Assembly (NCBI RefSeq): GCF_001401155.1
Contig: NZ_LJRO01000362.1
Span: forward strand, 1-64,000
Source: Pseudomonas tremae
GTDB lineage: Bacteria; Pseudomonadota; Gammaproteobacteria; Pseudomonadales; Pseudomonadaceae
Length of the DNA stretch: 64,000 nt
Direction of reading: 5' to 3'
The position numbers were made by a program, and so were the translations under genes. Below the pieces are notes generated by a model. That model was not told the DNA's origin. It saw nothing but the letters and a program-made list of their open reading frames with translations, and made no database searches. Positions 28,114-36,010 of this stretch are shown piece by piece. Every line of letters begins with the position of its first letter. Position 1 is the first letter of the stretch.

Positions 28114-28365
28114 TTAAAGCTGGCTGATATGTCGCTCAAGAAGCTCCACGCTGATTGCGAGCACGGCCGTTTTCGATTGCAAGCCGCTACAGGTAAGCCC
28201 CTCTGTAGGTGCTTGAGAATCGTGGTCCTCTGCGCGTTCGTCTGAACGGCGTAGGAATGGGCCTATGTAGCCAGGCCACAGATCGAGTCTGCCTTGTTCA
28301 AACGGTGCTACGCCGAACGCCTCGGCTACCTTGTGCGGTGACGGTGCTTCGTAATGGCTGCACAT
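28114..28365 (-). pseudogene. SRAP (YedK/HMCES) peptidase, N-terminal fragment
   Basis: Begins MCSHYEAPSPHKVAEAFGV with the catalytic Cys2 and the conserved LDLWPGYIGPFLRR of SRAP-domain proteins, which cross-link to abasic sites in single-stranded DNA. Family similarity stops after about residue 55, and the frame ends at 83 residues instead of over 200. The fragment is probably inactive. It sits just upstream of the matE hrp box. Confidence 0.75.
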
Positions 28366-28489
28366 AGAGCCTCACTGGATCATGTAGGTGTTCTAGTGTG
28401 AGACGCCGCCCTGCCGCGCCGTTTCATTTAATCGACTGGTTAGAGTTTCAGGGAGCAGCGATAAGAACTTGCACTTAAGACCAGTGCCT

Positions 28490-28520
28490 GTCCGCAACCC
28501 TCTTGCAGCCTGGCAGGTAC
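28490..28520. repeat. short dispersed repeat, copy A (partial)
   Basis: Core 'ccctcttgcagcctggcagg' and following 'tacgataaaa' resembles copies at 30316-30365 and 31157-31206. It is the most degenerate of the three. Confidence 0.4.
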
Positions 28521-28560
28521 GATAAAAAAACAGTTTTATAAAACCGTTTCCGCAGACGTT

Positions 28561-28797
28561 ATGTCGATCCCTAAACCTCAGATTATGGCGTCACCACTTT
28601 TTTCAGGGCTTAGGGCTCCATCAATAGTAGGCTGGCGTCCCTCGCACATTCGCAGAACGCCGAGCATCGCTGCTTTCATAGCTCGCGCGATCCCTGTCGC
28701 AGGCTGGGCGTGTGCGGCGGCTGAGTTAGGACTGATAGTCTACAAGACAGTTGCAACTTATAACTCTATTGTGAGCACCGAAGATCAGGTTTTCTAG
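28561..28797 (+). CDS. small hypothetical protein with a C-terminal membrane segment
   Basis: 78 residues: a basic N-terminal half (PSIVGWRPSHIRRTPS) and one hydrophobic segment (AFIARAIPVAGWACAAAELGLIVYK, about 39-63), ending STEDQVF. Similar sequence patterns occur in short Pseudomonas proteins found in accessory regions, of unknown function. There is no clear ribosome-binding site for the ATG at 28561; the internal ATG at 28585 is an alternative. Confidence 0.45.
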   Translation: MSIPKPQIMASPLFSGLRAPSIVGWRPSHIRRTPSIAAFIARAIPVAGWACAAAELGLIVYKTVATYNSIVSTEDQVF

Positions 28798-29075
28798 CAA
28801 TGAACGAACCCCTTGATTACAAAATACTGGATGGCATTGTCTTCTGCAACACACCGCTAAGAGTGGGCATGTTGTATCTAACCTTAAAATAAGGACGTTG
28901 GGATACACAAGCATTTGAACAAGCCAAACTTAGCGATGTTCCACTCATTGCCGCTCTCAAGGGACGACAGTCAGTATCACTTGGCCAATTCGAAAGGTAT
29001 AAGCCGAAACTTTTGAAAATTTCGGCTTACCCTTTTTAATTAACTGCTTACTATCAGACTATTTTTAGATTGTAT
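28798..29075. other. gap between two accessory genes
   Basis: 278 AT-rich bases. A near-palindromic stretch 'aagccgaaacttttgaaaatttcggctt' (29001-29028) forms a hairpin (AAGCCGAAA / TTTCGGCTT) followed by 'accctttttaatt', a plausible rho-independent terminator for a rightward transcript. No gene is supported. Confidence 0.5.
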
Positions 29076-29714
29076 TTACCAATTTCCAGAACGTGCATAG
29101 GTTCGCCGCAAGGGTAAGCCATGCTCTTGTCGGATGGAGTTCTCGCTGGGCTCCCCTGAGTTTGCATATTTGCCAAGCCCTACTGCTCTTAACTCTTCCT
29201 TGCCAGACGGTGTGGAAGCGGATGATGCAGACCTGGTCACTTCACCACCATATTTGAGAGTGCCAGCCAAGTGATGCTTAGCGTGAATGAGCTCATGAGC
29301 AAGTGCAACATACGCAATCTCGGGGTTGGCACCTTCCACCGGAACACCTTGCTCATTAAGGTTGGGCTCCGCGGTATGCTTACTCCAAGGGATTTCAGAA
29401 GCAACGCCCCGTTTACTAAAAGCGCTGCTTCAGCTTGCATTTTTTATCAACGCTTTATCAAATGTCTTCTGATCTGGATTACTTCCTAAGTTCTCCCACT
29501 GTGCTGGAGTCAGCCTGGGTTTAGCAACAATCGCTTGTCCTGGGCCTGCTTCGACTATAGTCACTTTTTTATCATGATCGGATAATGCCTCAACCTCTTG
29601 AAGAAGACGTCTGCCACTCGGACGCTCGTCAATTTTTTGAAGGGCTTCAGTAACCTCGTGGCGAAAGTTAGGAGAAGTGTGCGCGCCGATACCAATGCTT
29701 GGATAACGCTCCAT
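29076..29714 (-). pseudogene. M91-type metalloprotease effector (HopH1/HopAP1-like), broken by an in-frame TGA
   Basis: Frame from ATG 29714 (MERYPSIGIGAHTSPNF, AGAGG eight bases upstream) to 29076, about 212 codons, near the HopH1 length. Codon 95 is TGA (29430-29432), and the same frame continues intact for another 117 codons. The downstream part has the zinc-protease motif AHELIHAKHH (His140, Glu141, His144) and the NleD/HopH1-type tail ENSIRQEHGLPLRRTYA. The family is zinc endoproteases injected by type III secretion. The internal stop should yield a 94-residue fragment without the active site unless read through. A weak hrp-box-like site lies upstream. Confidence 0.8.
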
Positions 29715-29824
29715 CTTCATTTCCTCTCTATGCAATTGTTGATGACTTCAGTTGATTTCTTGCGTCCTCGACTGTCGTTTTTAGTGCTTCACGGATGGGT
29801 TCGCTACGAAACCACATCAGGCGG

Positions 29825-29852
29825 TGAGTGGCTCCATTCAAAAAAAAATTCC
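29825..29852 (-). promoter_or_regulatory. possible degenerate hrp box of the hopH1-like gene
   Basis: On the minus strand GGAATT, 15 bases, CCACTCA. The -10 half is perfect; the -35 half deviates at its last two positions. About 110 bases upstream of the start. Confidence 0.45.
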
Positions 29853-30473
29853 ACTTGCGATACTAAATTAAAATTAACTTGAATCCATTTTTCCGCTGCT
29901 TTATTTTATTTAAAATACCCGGCTTTAAAGTTATAAATGGGTTCAACCTCTACTGCCGAGACTTAAAAAATTCAAATGGTTTAATCTGATGGATCTCTGC
30001 CAAACATTTTTGCCAACGGAGCGTGAGATTGCAGGCATCAATTTCTACACAGCTGGGATTTCCAGCAGAATAGCCTAGGCCATTCGCAGTTGGTCTGCCC
30101 GAAGCCACGCTTGTCGCAGGCCATTGCAGGTAGTATTGCAGGACAGCACGTACAGCTAAAGAGCAGCCATGAAAGCAGGGATAGCAGTAACAATTGCATT
30201 CGGGGTCTTTGTTAAGTGGATGCCAAACTCAGATACCGGTAAAGACAAAAGCCTAGACAGATAAAAGTTTTCGCGGGGGGGGGCGATAATCGAGTAGTTC
30301 GGGAATGCCCATCTGCGTAAACCCTCGTGCAGCCTGGTCGGCTCGATAAAAACCACCGTCTGATGGACTCCAAAATCATCGATTTTTCAGTCGCATTATT
30401 GTGATTTTCCCTAGGATTAATTCATTTTCGATTAGATTTCTTCGTCACTGACCGTCAAATTTCAGAGGCCGTT
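29853..30473. other. AT-rich accessory stretch without a supported gene
   Basis: Holds a dispersed repeat (30316-30365), a run of nine G near 30280, and several short direct echoes of a segment near 31040-31080 ('gcagccatgaaa'). The open frames are short and biased by the repeats. Nothing here can be named as a gene. Confidence 0.4.
30316..30365. repeat. short dispersed repeat, copy B
   Basis: About 50 bases ('ccctcgtgcagcctggtcgg' and 'gataaaaaccaccgtctga') shared with copy C at 31157-31206 at roughly 80 per cent identity by eye. The open frames running through it are likely artefacts of the repeat. Confidence 0.6.
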
Positions 30474-30956
30474 ATGCAAACCTATATACCCTGTTCAAAA
30501 AATCCTCCTACCGTTGGTACAGTTCTGCTGACTTCCTATGGCTCATTCGCGCACGAAAACGAGATACCTAAATCTTGTGCTGCCGACGCGTTAAGAATAG
30601 GCAAAGAGCTCGCTGATGGTTTCGATGGCGAGGCTCATCATCTAGGCGCTCTGATGCTGATTATTTCTGACTTTCCAGCAGAGCCGCTGCTGAAAGCATC
30701 TGCTGCCAAGAAAGGTTCTTTACTAGGAATTACTTCGCTTGGCTACCTATTATCCTATGGATCTACTGGTGAAAAAGCGAAGCGAATCATCGAAGCAGGT
30801 TGTGGTATTTTTCTCGTCAGATTGAGTGGTGATATTGAAAACCCTAAAGCAAAAATTGAAGTTTTTAGCTCTTGGTCTCAGTACCAGAAGTTTCTTGAGC
30901 CCATTTTGAAGACCGGTGACTTTTATCCAGTGAAAACGTCGTCGTTTTCCGAATAA
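30474..30956 (+). CDS. hypothetical protein, accessory
   Basis: 160 residues with a good ribosome-binding site (CAGAGG seven bases before the ATG). A mixed alpha/beta soluble protein with no signal peptide; features include SYGSFAHENE, GALMLIISDFPAEPLL and a C-terminal KIEVFSSWSQYQKFLEPILK. I do not recognise the family. No hrp box is seen upstream, so it is not an obvious effector. Low GC and unusual codons relative to the core suggest transfer. Confidence 0.7.
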   Translation: MQTYIPCSKNPPTVGTVLLTSYGSFAHENEIPKSCAADALRIGKELADGFDGEAHHLGALMLIISDFPAEPLLKASAAKKGSLLGITSLGYLLSYGSTGEKAKRIIEAGCGIFLVRLSGDIENPKAKIEVFSSWSQYQKFLEPILKTGDFYPVKTSSFSE

Positions 30957-31156
30957 CAGCTCTTGAGTGCTGGGTTGGAATCCGGCAAAAAAACGTCGCC
31001 GTTACAGATTTTGAAAAGGGAATCATTGCCGTTCGGTGCGCAACCGTCGCAGGCCGGGCAGCCATGAAACGGCGAGCCATCAACCTATACTCTCAGCACC
31101 AGTGCAAGCTTGTATTGGTCGCTGGCTTCGGTCTGCACGCACGCCTCAAGCGTTGC

Positions 31157-31206
31157 CCTTAAACCCTCATGCTGCTTGGTCGGTTTGATAAAGCCACCGT
31201 CTGACG
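31157..31206. repeat. short dispersed repeat, copy C
   Basis: Partner of copy B ('ccctcatgctgcttggtcgg' and 'gataaagccaccgtctga'). It abuts the acidic C-terminal fragment at 31192-31341. Confidence 0.6.
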
Positions 31207-31341
31207 GTCGTGCTCTGGTTGCTGCCCGAGTCACCCGAAACGCCTGAAGAACTGCTGCCTGACGACAATCCGCTCGACGAACCACTTCCCGAACCTGAAG
31301 ATGTGGTCATACCGGATCGGACTGTGCTTTTGGAAAGGTAA
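31192..31341 (+). pseudogene. C-terminal fragment of an unknown acidic, proline-rich protein
   Basis: An open stretch of 49 codons to a TAA reading LLPESPETPEELLPDDNPLD then EPLPEPEDVVIPDRTVLLER. The composition is that of a real protein tail rather than chance, but the frame has stops just upstream (tandem TGA TAA) inside repeat C. The parent gene is unknown. Confidence 0.4.
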
Positions 31342-31501
31342 AATGTGTTCAGCAAATAGACAGAGTTTGTATTTGCAACAAAATATTTCTTAGTTAGCTT
31401 TCAATACGGTCCACCTAGCCCCTGTCGCAATACTGCTCAGCGTAGCGATGCGACATTAATTATCCAGGCGCTTTTTTGGCCTGTCTAATAGGAGAGCAAA
31501 A

Positions 31502-31630
31502 ATGAAAATTGTTAACGGCGGGCCTGGTGGAAACGGGGGAGCCGGTGGGGCTGGCGGATATGGTGGGGCTGGAAGCGGCGGTGCGGCTGGCGGTGCAGGC
31601 GGAAACGGCGGTGATGGGGGTGACGGCTAA
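31502..31630 (+). CDS. 42-residue glycine-rich peptide
   Basis: ATG at 31502 behind AGGAGAG. The product starts MKIVNGGPGGNGGAGGAGGY and contains 24 Gly among 42 residues, in near-perfect GG-X triplets where X is N, A, Y, S or D, ending GGDGGDG. There is no Cys and only one Ser, so it is unlike lasso, thiopeptide or sactipeptide precursors, though Gly-rich microcins exist. The GGX periodicity could give a polyglycine-II-type structure. Function unknown. No maturation genes are adjacent. Confidence 0.6.
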   Translation: MKIVNGGPGGNGGAGGAGGYGGAGSGGAAGGAGGNGGDGGDG

Positions 31631-31790
31631 GATTGAAGGCTCTTATCAGACTTGTCAGTTCGATGGTTTGTCTGAGTAGATACCGAGCAGGTGAGAATGA
31701 GGGCAAGGAGGAGTGCAGTAGTAGCAACCCTCCTTATCAGCCAGTCTGTCAGTTGATCAGAGCATAACGCTTTTCAACGAGGTACAGACT

Positions 31791-32039
31791 TCAGTTTGAA
31801 CGAGCGTTGGTTCTGATCATCATCTGCAGAATCATACACACTGCACTGACAAAAAATGCGGAAAAAATGAGCGGCCCGAACTCTTGAACCAAGCGCAGTT
31901 GGTCGAAGTTCGGGTCCTGCATCAGAGAAACCATGGAAAGCAGGACGTAACCAACGATGAGCAGAAAGCCGCATCCGTTACCAACTTTAGAGATTCTGAG
32001 CAGTACAGGTTCCAGATTTGAAACAATCGATTTGAGCAT
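31791..32039 (-). CDS. small membrane protein
   Basis: 82 residues with two membrane segments (GNGCGFLLIVGYVLLSMVSLM and GPLIFSAFFVSAVCMILQMMI) and a basic tail RTNARSN. GGGAG lies upstream of the ATG. I do not recognise the family. It resembles small immunity or holin-like proteins only in architecture. The bases between it and the glycine-rich gene hold nothing else. Confidence 0.6.
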   Translation of the reverse strand: MLKSIVSNLEPVLLRISKVGNGCGFLLIVGYVLLSMVSLMQDPNFDQLRLVQEFGPLIFSAFFVSAVCMILQMMIRTNARSN

Positions 32040-32126
32040 GAAGAGCTCCCACGGCAGCTTGACCTATAGGCTTGATGGCGAAGATTAAAGCAATCGTAGC
32101 TGCTTTGCAGCAGTGGGTTCTTTGAG

Positions 32127-32399
32127 TCAGTGCGCCTTATCAATGACCATTACCGCGAAACGGTTTGCGTGCATGACAAAATCGCCCAGTCGCTCGTAGT
32201 TGACGATGATCCAGCCAGCGTTCGCATCAACGGTTTGCATGGCAATCTGAGCCTGAGGGAACACCATCAGGATCTCACGCTGCCAGTTTATGATCAGGCT
32301 GTTGAGTACAATTACCAGAACCGGTTTACCTTGGGCACGTATACCAGCGGCAATCACCGCCTGGCGTGTTTTGTCCAGCCCCATGTCGTCGGCAGGCAT
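32127..32399 (-). pseudogene. SNF2-type helicase fragment with mutated motifs I and II
   Basis: The fragment runs exactly from helicase motif I to motif II: ADDMGLDKTRQAVIAAG (normally GLGKT) then PVLVIVLNSLIINWQREI, GWIIVNYERLGDFV and VMVIDKAH (normally DEAH). Both the Walker A Gly and the DEAH Glu are replaced and the remaining domains are missing. It is clearly a decaying piece of a SNF2/SWI2-like ATPase. Confidence 0.82.
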
Positions 32400-32478
32400 G
32401 AAGAGGCGATCAGGCGAAGGTCCGTTTTGCGGACCAGAAGTGCTAGATCGCCAACTTTTTCAAGCAGGTACTTGCTTA

Positions 32479-33981
32479 TCAATCGATCCGTGGATGCTGT
32501 TGCACCAGTGCTTCACGCTTGGCTTGCAGTTCGGCTATCTGCGTGTCGAGGTCTTCGATCTTGTGTTCGATGTTATCGTGGTGCTCTTTCAGCAGCTCAC
32601 GAGCTTCTTCCATGTCGGAAGCAGCGGGCGCCGCACCGCGTAGGGGCTTGTTGGCGGTTTCCTTCATGGTGATGGCGGTCACGAAACCAACGACGGCTAT
32701 GACCATGAGGTAATAGGCCGGCATGTACAGGTTATTGGTGGTTTCCACCAGCCAGGCCACCGCTGTCGGTGTTAGACCAGCGAGCAATACCGAGACGTTG
32801 AAGGCACTGGCCAGCGCGCTGTAACGGATGTGCGTGGGAAACATGGCCGGCAAGGTCGAGGCCATCACTCCGATGAAAAAATTCAACAGCACCGCGATCA
32901 TCAACAGGCCGGCGAAGATCAGGCCGATTTTGCCACTGTTAATCAACATGAAGGCTGGAATGGCCAGCAGGAATAGGCCAATGCTGCCCACAAGAATGAA
33001 AGGCCGGCGCCCGACCTTGTCACTAAGGAAGCCGATCAGCGGCTGCACGAACAGCATGCCGACCATGATTGCGACAATGATCAGCACACCGCGGTTTTCA
33101 CTGTAGTGCAGGTTATGCGTCAGGTAGCTCGGCATGTAAGTGAGCAGCATGTAATAGGTGACGTTAGTAACCGCAACGACGCCAATACAGGTCAGCAAAC
33201 TGCGCCAGTGCTTGGTTGCGACCTCCTTGAACGACACCTTTGGCCCATCGGAAAGACCTTCACGGTCGCCCTGTTCGAGCTTGTCCATGTGCTGCTGGAA
33301 CGCCGGGGTTTCTTCCAGGTGGTGACGCAGGTACAGGCCGATCATGCCCAGCGGCAATGCCAGGAAGAACGGCAGGCGCCAGCCCCACTCGAGAAACCTC
33401 TCTTCGCCGACGATCGAGGAAATCATCACAACTACACCTGCGCCGAGCACGAAGCCAGCGATCGAGCCGAAGTCAAGCCAACTTCCAAGGAAGCCCCGCT
33501 TGCGGTCCGGCGCGTACTCAGCGACGAAGATCGAGGCACCGGTATATTCGCCGCCCACTGAGAAACCCTGAGCCATCTTTGCCAACAGCAGCAGAATAGG
33601 TGCCCATATACCGATGGTCGCGTAGGAGGGAATCAACCCAATGGCGAAGGTGCTGAGCGACATGATGACAATGGTCGCCGCGAGAATCTTTTGCCGACCG
33701 TATTTATCGCCCAATGCGCCAAAGAACAACCCACCCAGCGGGCGGATCAAGAAAGGAACGGAAAAAGTGGCCAGGGCAGCGATCATCTGCACGCTAGGGG
33801 ACGCGTTGGGAAAGAACACCTTACCCAGAGCGTAGGCGACGAATCCGTACACGCCGAAATCGAACCACTCCATGGCATTACCGAGCGCCGCAGCCGTGAT
33901 CGCCTTGCGCACCTTGACGTCGTCAACGATAGTGATGTCGCTCAATCCAATCGGACTGACTTTTTCTTTACGTGGTTTCAT
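32479..33981 (-). CDS. proP: osmoprotectant/proton symporter ProP
   Basis: 500 residues, collinear with E. coli ProP: twelve membrane segments, the MFS signature between helices 2 and 3 (GALGDKYGRQKIL), EYTGASIFVAEYAPDRKRGFLGSW, and the hallmark cytoplasmic C-terminal helix (ARELLKEHHDNIEHKIEDLDTQIAELQAKREALVQQHPR) that senses osmolality through an antiparallel coiled coil. It imports proline, betaine and ectoine at high osmolarity. It is intact although it lies inside the island. Confidence 0.94.
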   Translation of the reverse strand: MKPRKEKVSPIGLSDITIVDDVKVRKAITAAALGNAMEWFDFGVYGFVAYALGKVFFPNASPSVQMIAALATFSVPFLIRPLGGLFFGALGDKYGRQKILAATIVIMSLSTFAIGLIPSYATIGIWAPILLLLAKMAQGFSVGGEYTGASIFVAEYAPDRKRGFLGSWLDFGSIAGFVLGAGVVVMISSIVGEERFLEWGWRLPFFLALPLGMIGLYLRHHLEETPAFQQHMDKLEQGDREGLSDGPKVSFKEVATKHWRSLLTCIGVVAVTNVTYYMLLTYMPSYLTHNLHYSENRGVLIIVAIMVGMLFVQPLIGFLSDKVGRRPFILVGSIGLFLLAIPAFMLINSGKIGLIFAGLLMIAVLLNFFIGVMASTLPAMFPTHIRYSALASAFNVSVLLAGLTPTAVAWLVETTNNLYMPAYYLMVIAVVGFVTAITMKETANKPLRGAAPAASDMEEARELLKEHHDNIEHKIEDLDTQIAELQAKREALVQQHPRID

Positions 33982-34097
33982 ACCATTACTCTATAACAAA
34001 TCATTTGGTGAGGAAGGCGACTTTAAATACAGTTGTCAGACAGGACACTTGTGGATCAGATACCTATGGTACGCAAATAATTCAATGCTGAAAGATT

Positions 34098-34256
34098 TCA
34101 CCTTACGAACAGCTGTGCCGGACCGTCGCCCCGGTGTAGTGGTGATCTGATCCCGGACACGACGTTAAGATTTTTTCCGTCCTGAGCGGGCGGCAGTCCA
34201 TCATTGAGCTGGTATGGCCGAATCCAGTTGTAACGATGCATCATGACTGATACCCC
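34098..34256 (-). pseudogene. IS3-family transposase, C-terminal fragment
   Basis: Reads HRYNWIRPYQLNDGLPPAQ, then LNVVSGI, the usual extreme C-terminus of an IS3-family OrfB transposase. Only about 50 codons remain, next to the right attachment repeat. Confidence 0.7.
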
Positions 34257-34373
34257 GCTGAGCATCTTGGGCCGCCATGTAGTCTACGGTCGGTATCCAC
34301 TCAGTTTTCAAGCTGCGCAATACCATCCGACGCGCAGACAGACCCATAGCCACCGCTAGGTAATGCCATTTTT

Positions 34374-34480
34374 CTTTTAACCAATTGGTCTTAGGTTCGA
34401 AGCCCATACGACCCACCATTTCGAAAATCTGGAAGGCCCATGAAAATGCGGATTTGCAGGTTTTTTTGCGTTGCGGATTG
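34374..34480 (+). repeat. attR: right direct repeat of the island
   Basis: Repeats the 3' 45 bases of tRNA-Lys (three substitutions) including the CCA, then about 60 downstream bases. It has no 5' half and is not a functional tRNA. Confidence 0.88.
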
Positions 34481-34645
34481 TGATTTTCAGGATAGCTGCC
34501 TTGAGCTTCCGTAAATGGCTTGAAGGTCGAGCACCAAAGCTGAGGCATTTTGAATATGCGCGCTTATCGATTGAGTGGCCGACGAGACAGCCGCTGCACT
34601 TGCATGATTCAAGTGTCAGAGGCTGCACGAGTTAAGAGCTGGGCG

Positions 34646-35995
34646 TCATGTGAAAGTGCGCATGACCTTGAGAGTCTTTTCGATGTCCTCAGGCGTATTG
34701 ATAATCCCGGCGGAGAAACGCACTGTTGAATGACGGTAGGGAGTAGCGCTGGCGATGATCTTCTGTGCTTTCAACTTCGCCACCACATCTCTGGGCGTCC
34801 AGCCTTTGACGTCGCAGCACACGATTCCAGCCGAAAATTGCGCGGAGCGTGGAGTGTGCAGATGCACATTCGGCAGTTTTTCCAGACCTTCCTTCAGTTG
34901 CCCGTTAAGTTCGGAAACACGATCGGCAATACGTTTGCGGCCGACCTTTCTGGCAAACTCGAACGCTTCGATCACTCCCCATTGGTTCTCAAATGCCAGA
35001 AAGCCGCCGGGGCTTACCCATGCTGCTTGAGTTTCTCCTTGCGGTTCGCGCTCTTGCCGCCAGGCATTTGCAGGCTCGGCTGCCATGATCGTGGGGATGG
35101 TCGGCGTGATTTGTGCCCACTGACCTTCGCGGCCCCAGACCAGCCCCGTTCCGTGTGGGCCGAGCATCCACTTGTGCGTGCCGGCACTGAAGAAGTCGCA
35201 ACCCAGGCTGGCGACCTGCGCCTCGGAGCAGCCAAAGCCATGGACGCCGTCGATCACATAGATGATCCGGTCGGCTTCGGAGCGATCACGATTGATCCGT
35301 GTGACGATTAGGCCTATTTCCTTGACCGGTAAGCGCACGCCTGTGCCAGAGTGCACCCAGGTCATGGCGAGTATGCGAGTTGAGGGTCGGATAGCGGCTT
35401 CGATGCGAGCGATGATGGCATCGATACTAACGTCCTCGGGGCCTTGGTAAAGGTCGATGCGCCTGATGCTTCCACCCCATTTAAGCACTGCCAGACGCAT
35501 TGCCTCGTCGTGGGTGTACCACTCGTGGCTGGTCGTCAGGATTTCCTGGTCAGCTGTCAGTTTCAGACCGTTGTAGATCATCGCCAGCCCCTGCGTGGTA
35601 CTGGTGGTCAATGCGATGTCCTCGGCGCGTCCCCCAGTGTAGTTTGCCGCTGCTGCACAGACCTTGCGCCAGACCATGTCTTCTGGCTTGGCGAACATAT
35701 TGTCTTCCAGGTAGGTGTAGGGGTTTTCGTCGAAGGCTTTTCGATGATGGGCCATTGCGTCGCGCACGGCCTTGGGGTTGGAGGCCAGAAAGAAGTTCGA
35801 AATGTGCACGAACTCCGATGACAGGTTGAACTGCGCACGCACCGATGCCCAGTTGTCTGGATCAAGCGCCATCACCGCTTTATCCTGTTCAGAAGGCTGT
35901 GCCGCTTTCGCACTTGCCACGCCTGCAAACATGCTGCCTGCTATCAGGGTTGCTCCAACAGTGGCACCCATAAAATCGCGTCTTCCCAAACTCAT
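34646..35995 (-). CDS. Tat-exported PLP-dependent enzyme (PvdN / isopenicillin-N-epimerase-like)
   Basis: 449 residues. The N-terminus is a twin-arginine signal (GRRDFMGATVGATLIAGSMF, cut near ASAKAAQ), so it works in the periplasm. The rest is a class V fold-type I PLP enzyme: PLP lysine Lys265 in SAGTHKWMLGPHGTG, Asp239 and His242 in YVIDGVHG, TSTTQGLAM for the phosphate. The best-known analogue with a Tat signal is PvdN, which tailors the glutamyl side chain of pyoverdine in the periplasm. Last gene of the operon. Its substrate is probably the product of this cluster. Confidence 0.88.
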   Translation of the reverse strand: MSLGRRDFMGATVGATLIAGSMFAGVASAKAAQPSEQDKAVMALDPDNWASVRAQFNLSSEFVHISNFFLASNPKAVRDAMAHHRKAFDENPYTYLEDNMFAKPEDMVWRKVCAAAANYTGGRAEDIALTTSTTQGLAMIYNGLKLTADQEILTTSHEWYTHDEAMRLAVLKWGGSIRRIDLYQGPEDVSIDAIIARIEAAIRPSTRILAMTWVHSGTGVRLPVKEIGLIVTRINRDRSEADRIIYVIDGVHGFGCSEAQVASLGCDFFSAGTHKWMLGPHGTGLVWGREGQWAQITPTIPTIMAAEPANAWRQEREPQGETQAAWVSPGGFLAFENQWGVIEAFEFARKVGRKRIADRVSELNGQLKEGLEKLPNVHLHTPRSAQFSAGIVCCDVKGWTPRDVVAKLKAQKIIASATPYRHSTVRFSAGIINTPEDIEKTLKVMRTFT

Positions 35996-36010
35996 ATTAT
36001 TCCCTGCCGG

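Larger units (their letters stand above)
21842..34480. mobile_element. tRNA-Lys genomic (pathogenicity) island
   Basis: A 12.6-kb segment bounded by the direct repeats. It contains type III effector genes (hopQ1, broken hopH1-like), matE-iaaL with hrp boxes, transposase fragments (IS5-type, IS3-type), helicase and SRAP scraps, several small low-GC unknown genes and proP. No integrase, relaxase or conjugation gene is visible, so it is a decayed and presumably immobile island. The DNA between 28.3 and 32.4 kb is notably more AT-rich than the core on both sides. Confidence 0.82.

Noticed and set aside
29430..29432. Selenocysteine or programmed readthrough at the in-frame TGA
   Set aside because: No SECIS-like hairpin is apparent and the position is not a catalytic Cys in the family; a nonsense mutation is simpler.
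34374..34421. A second tRNA-Lys
   Set aside because: Only the 3' half is present, with three changes; there is no acceptor 5' strand or D arm. It is the attR remnant.
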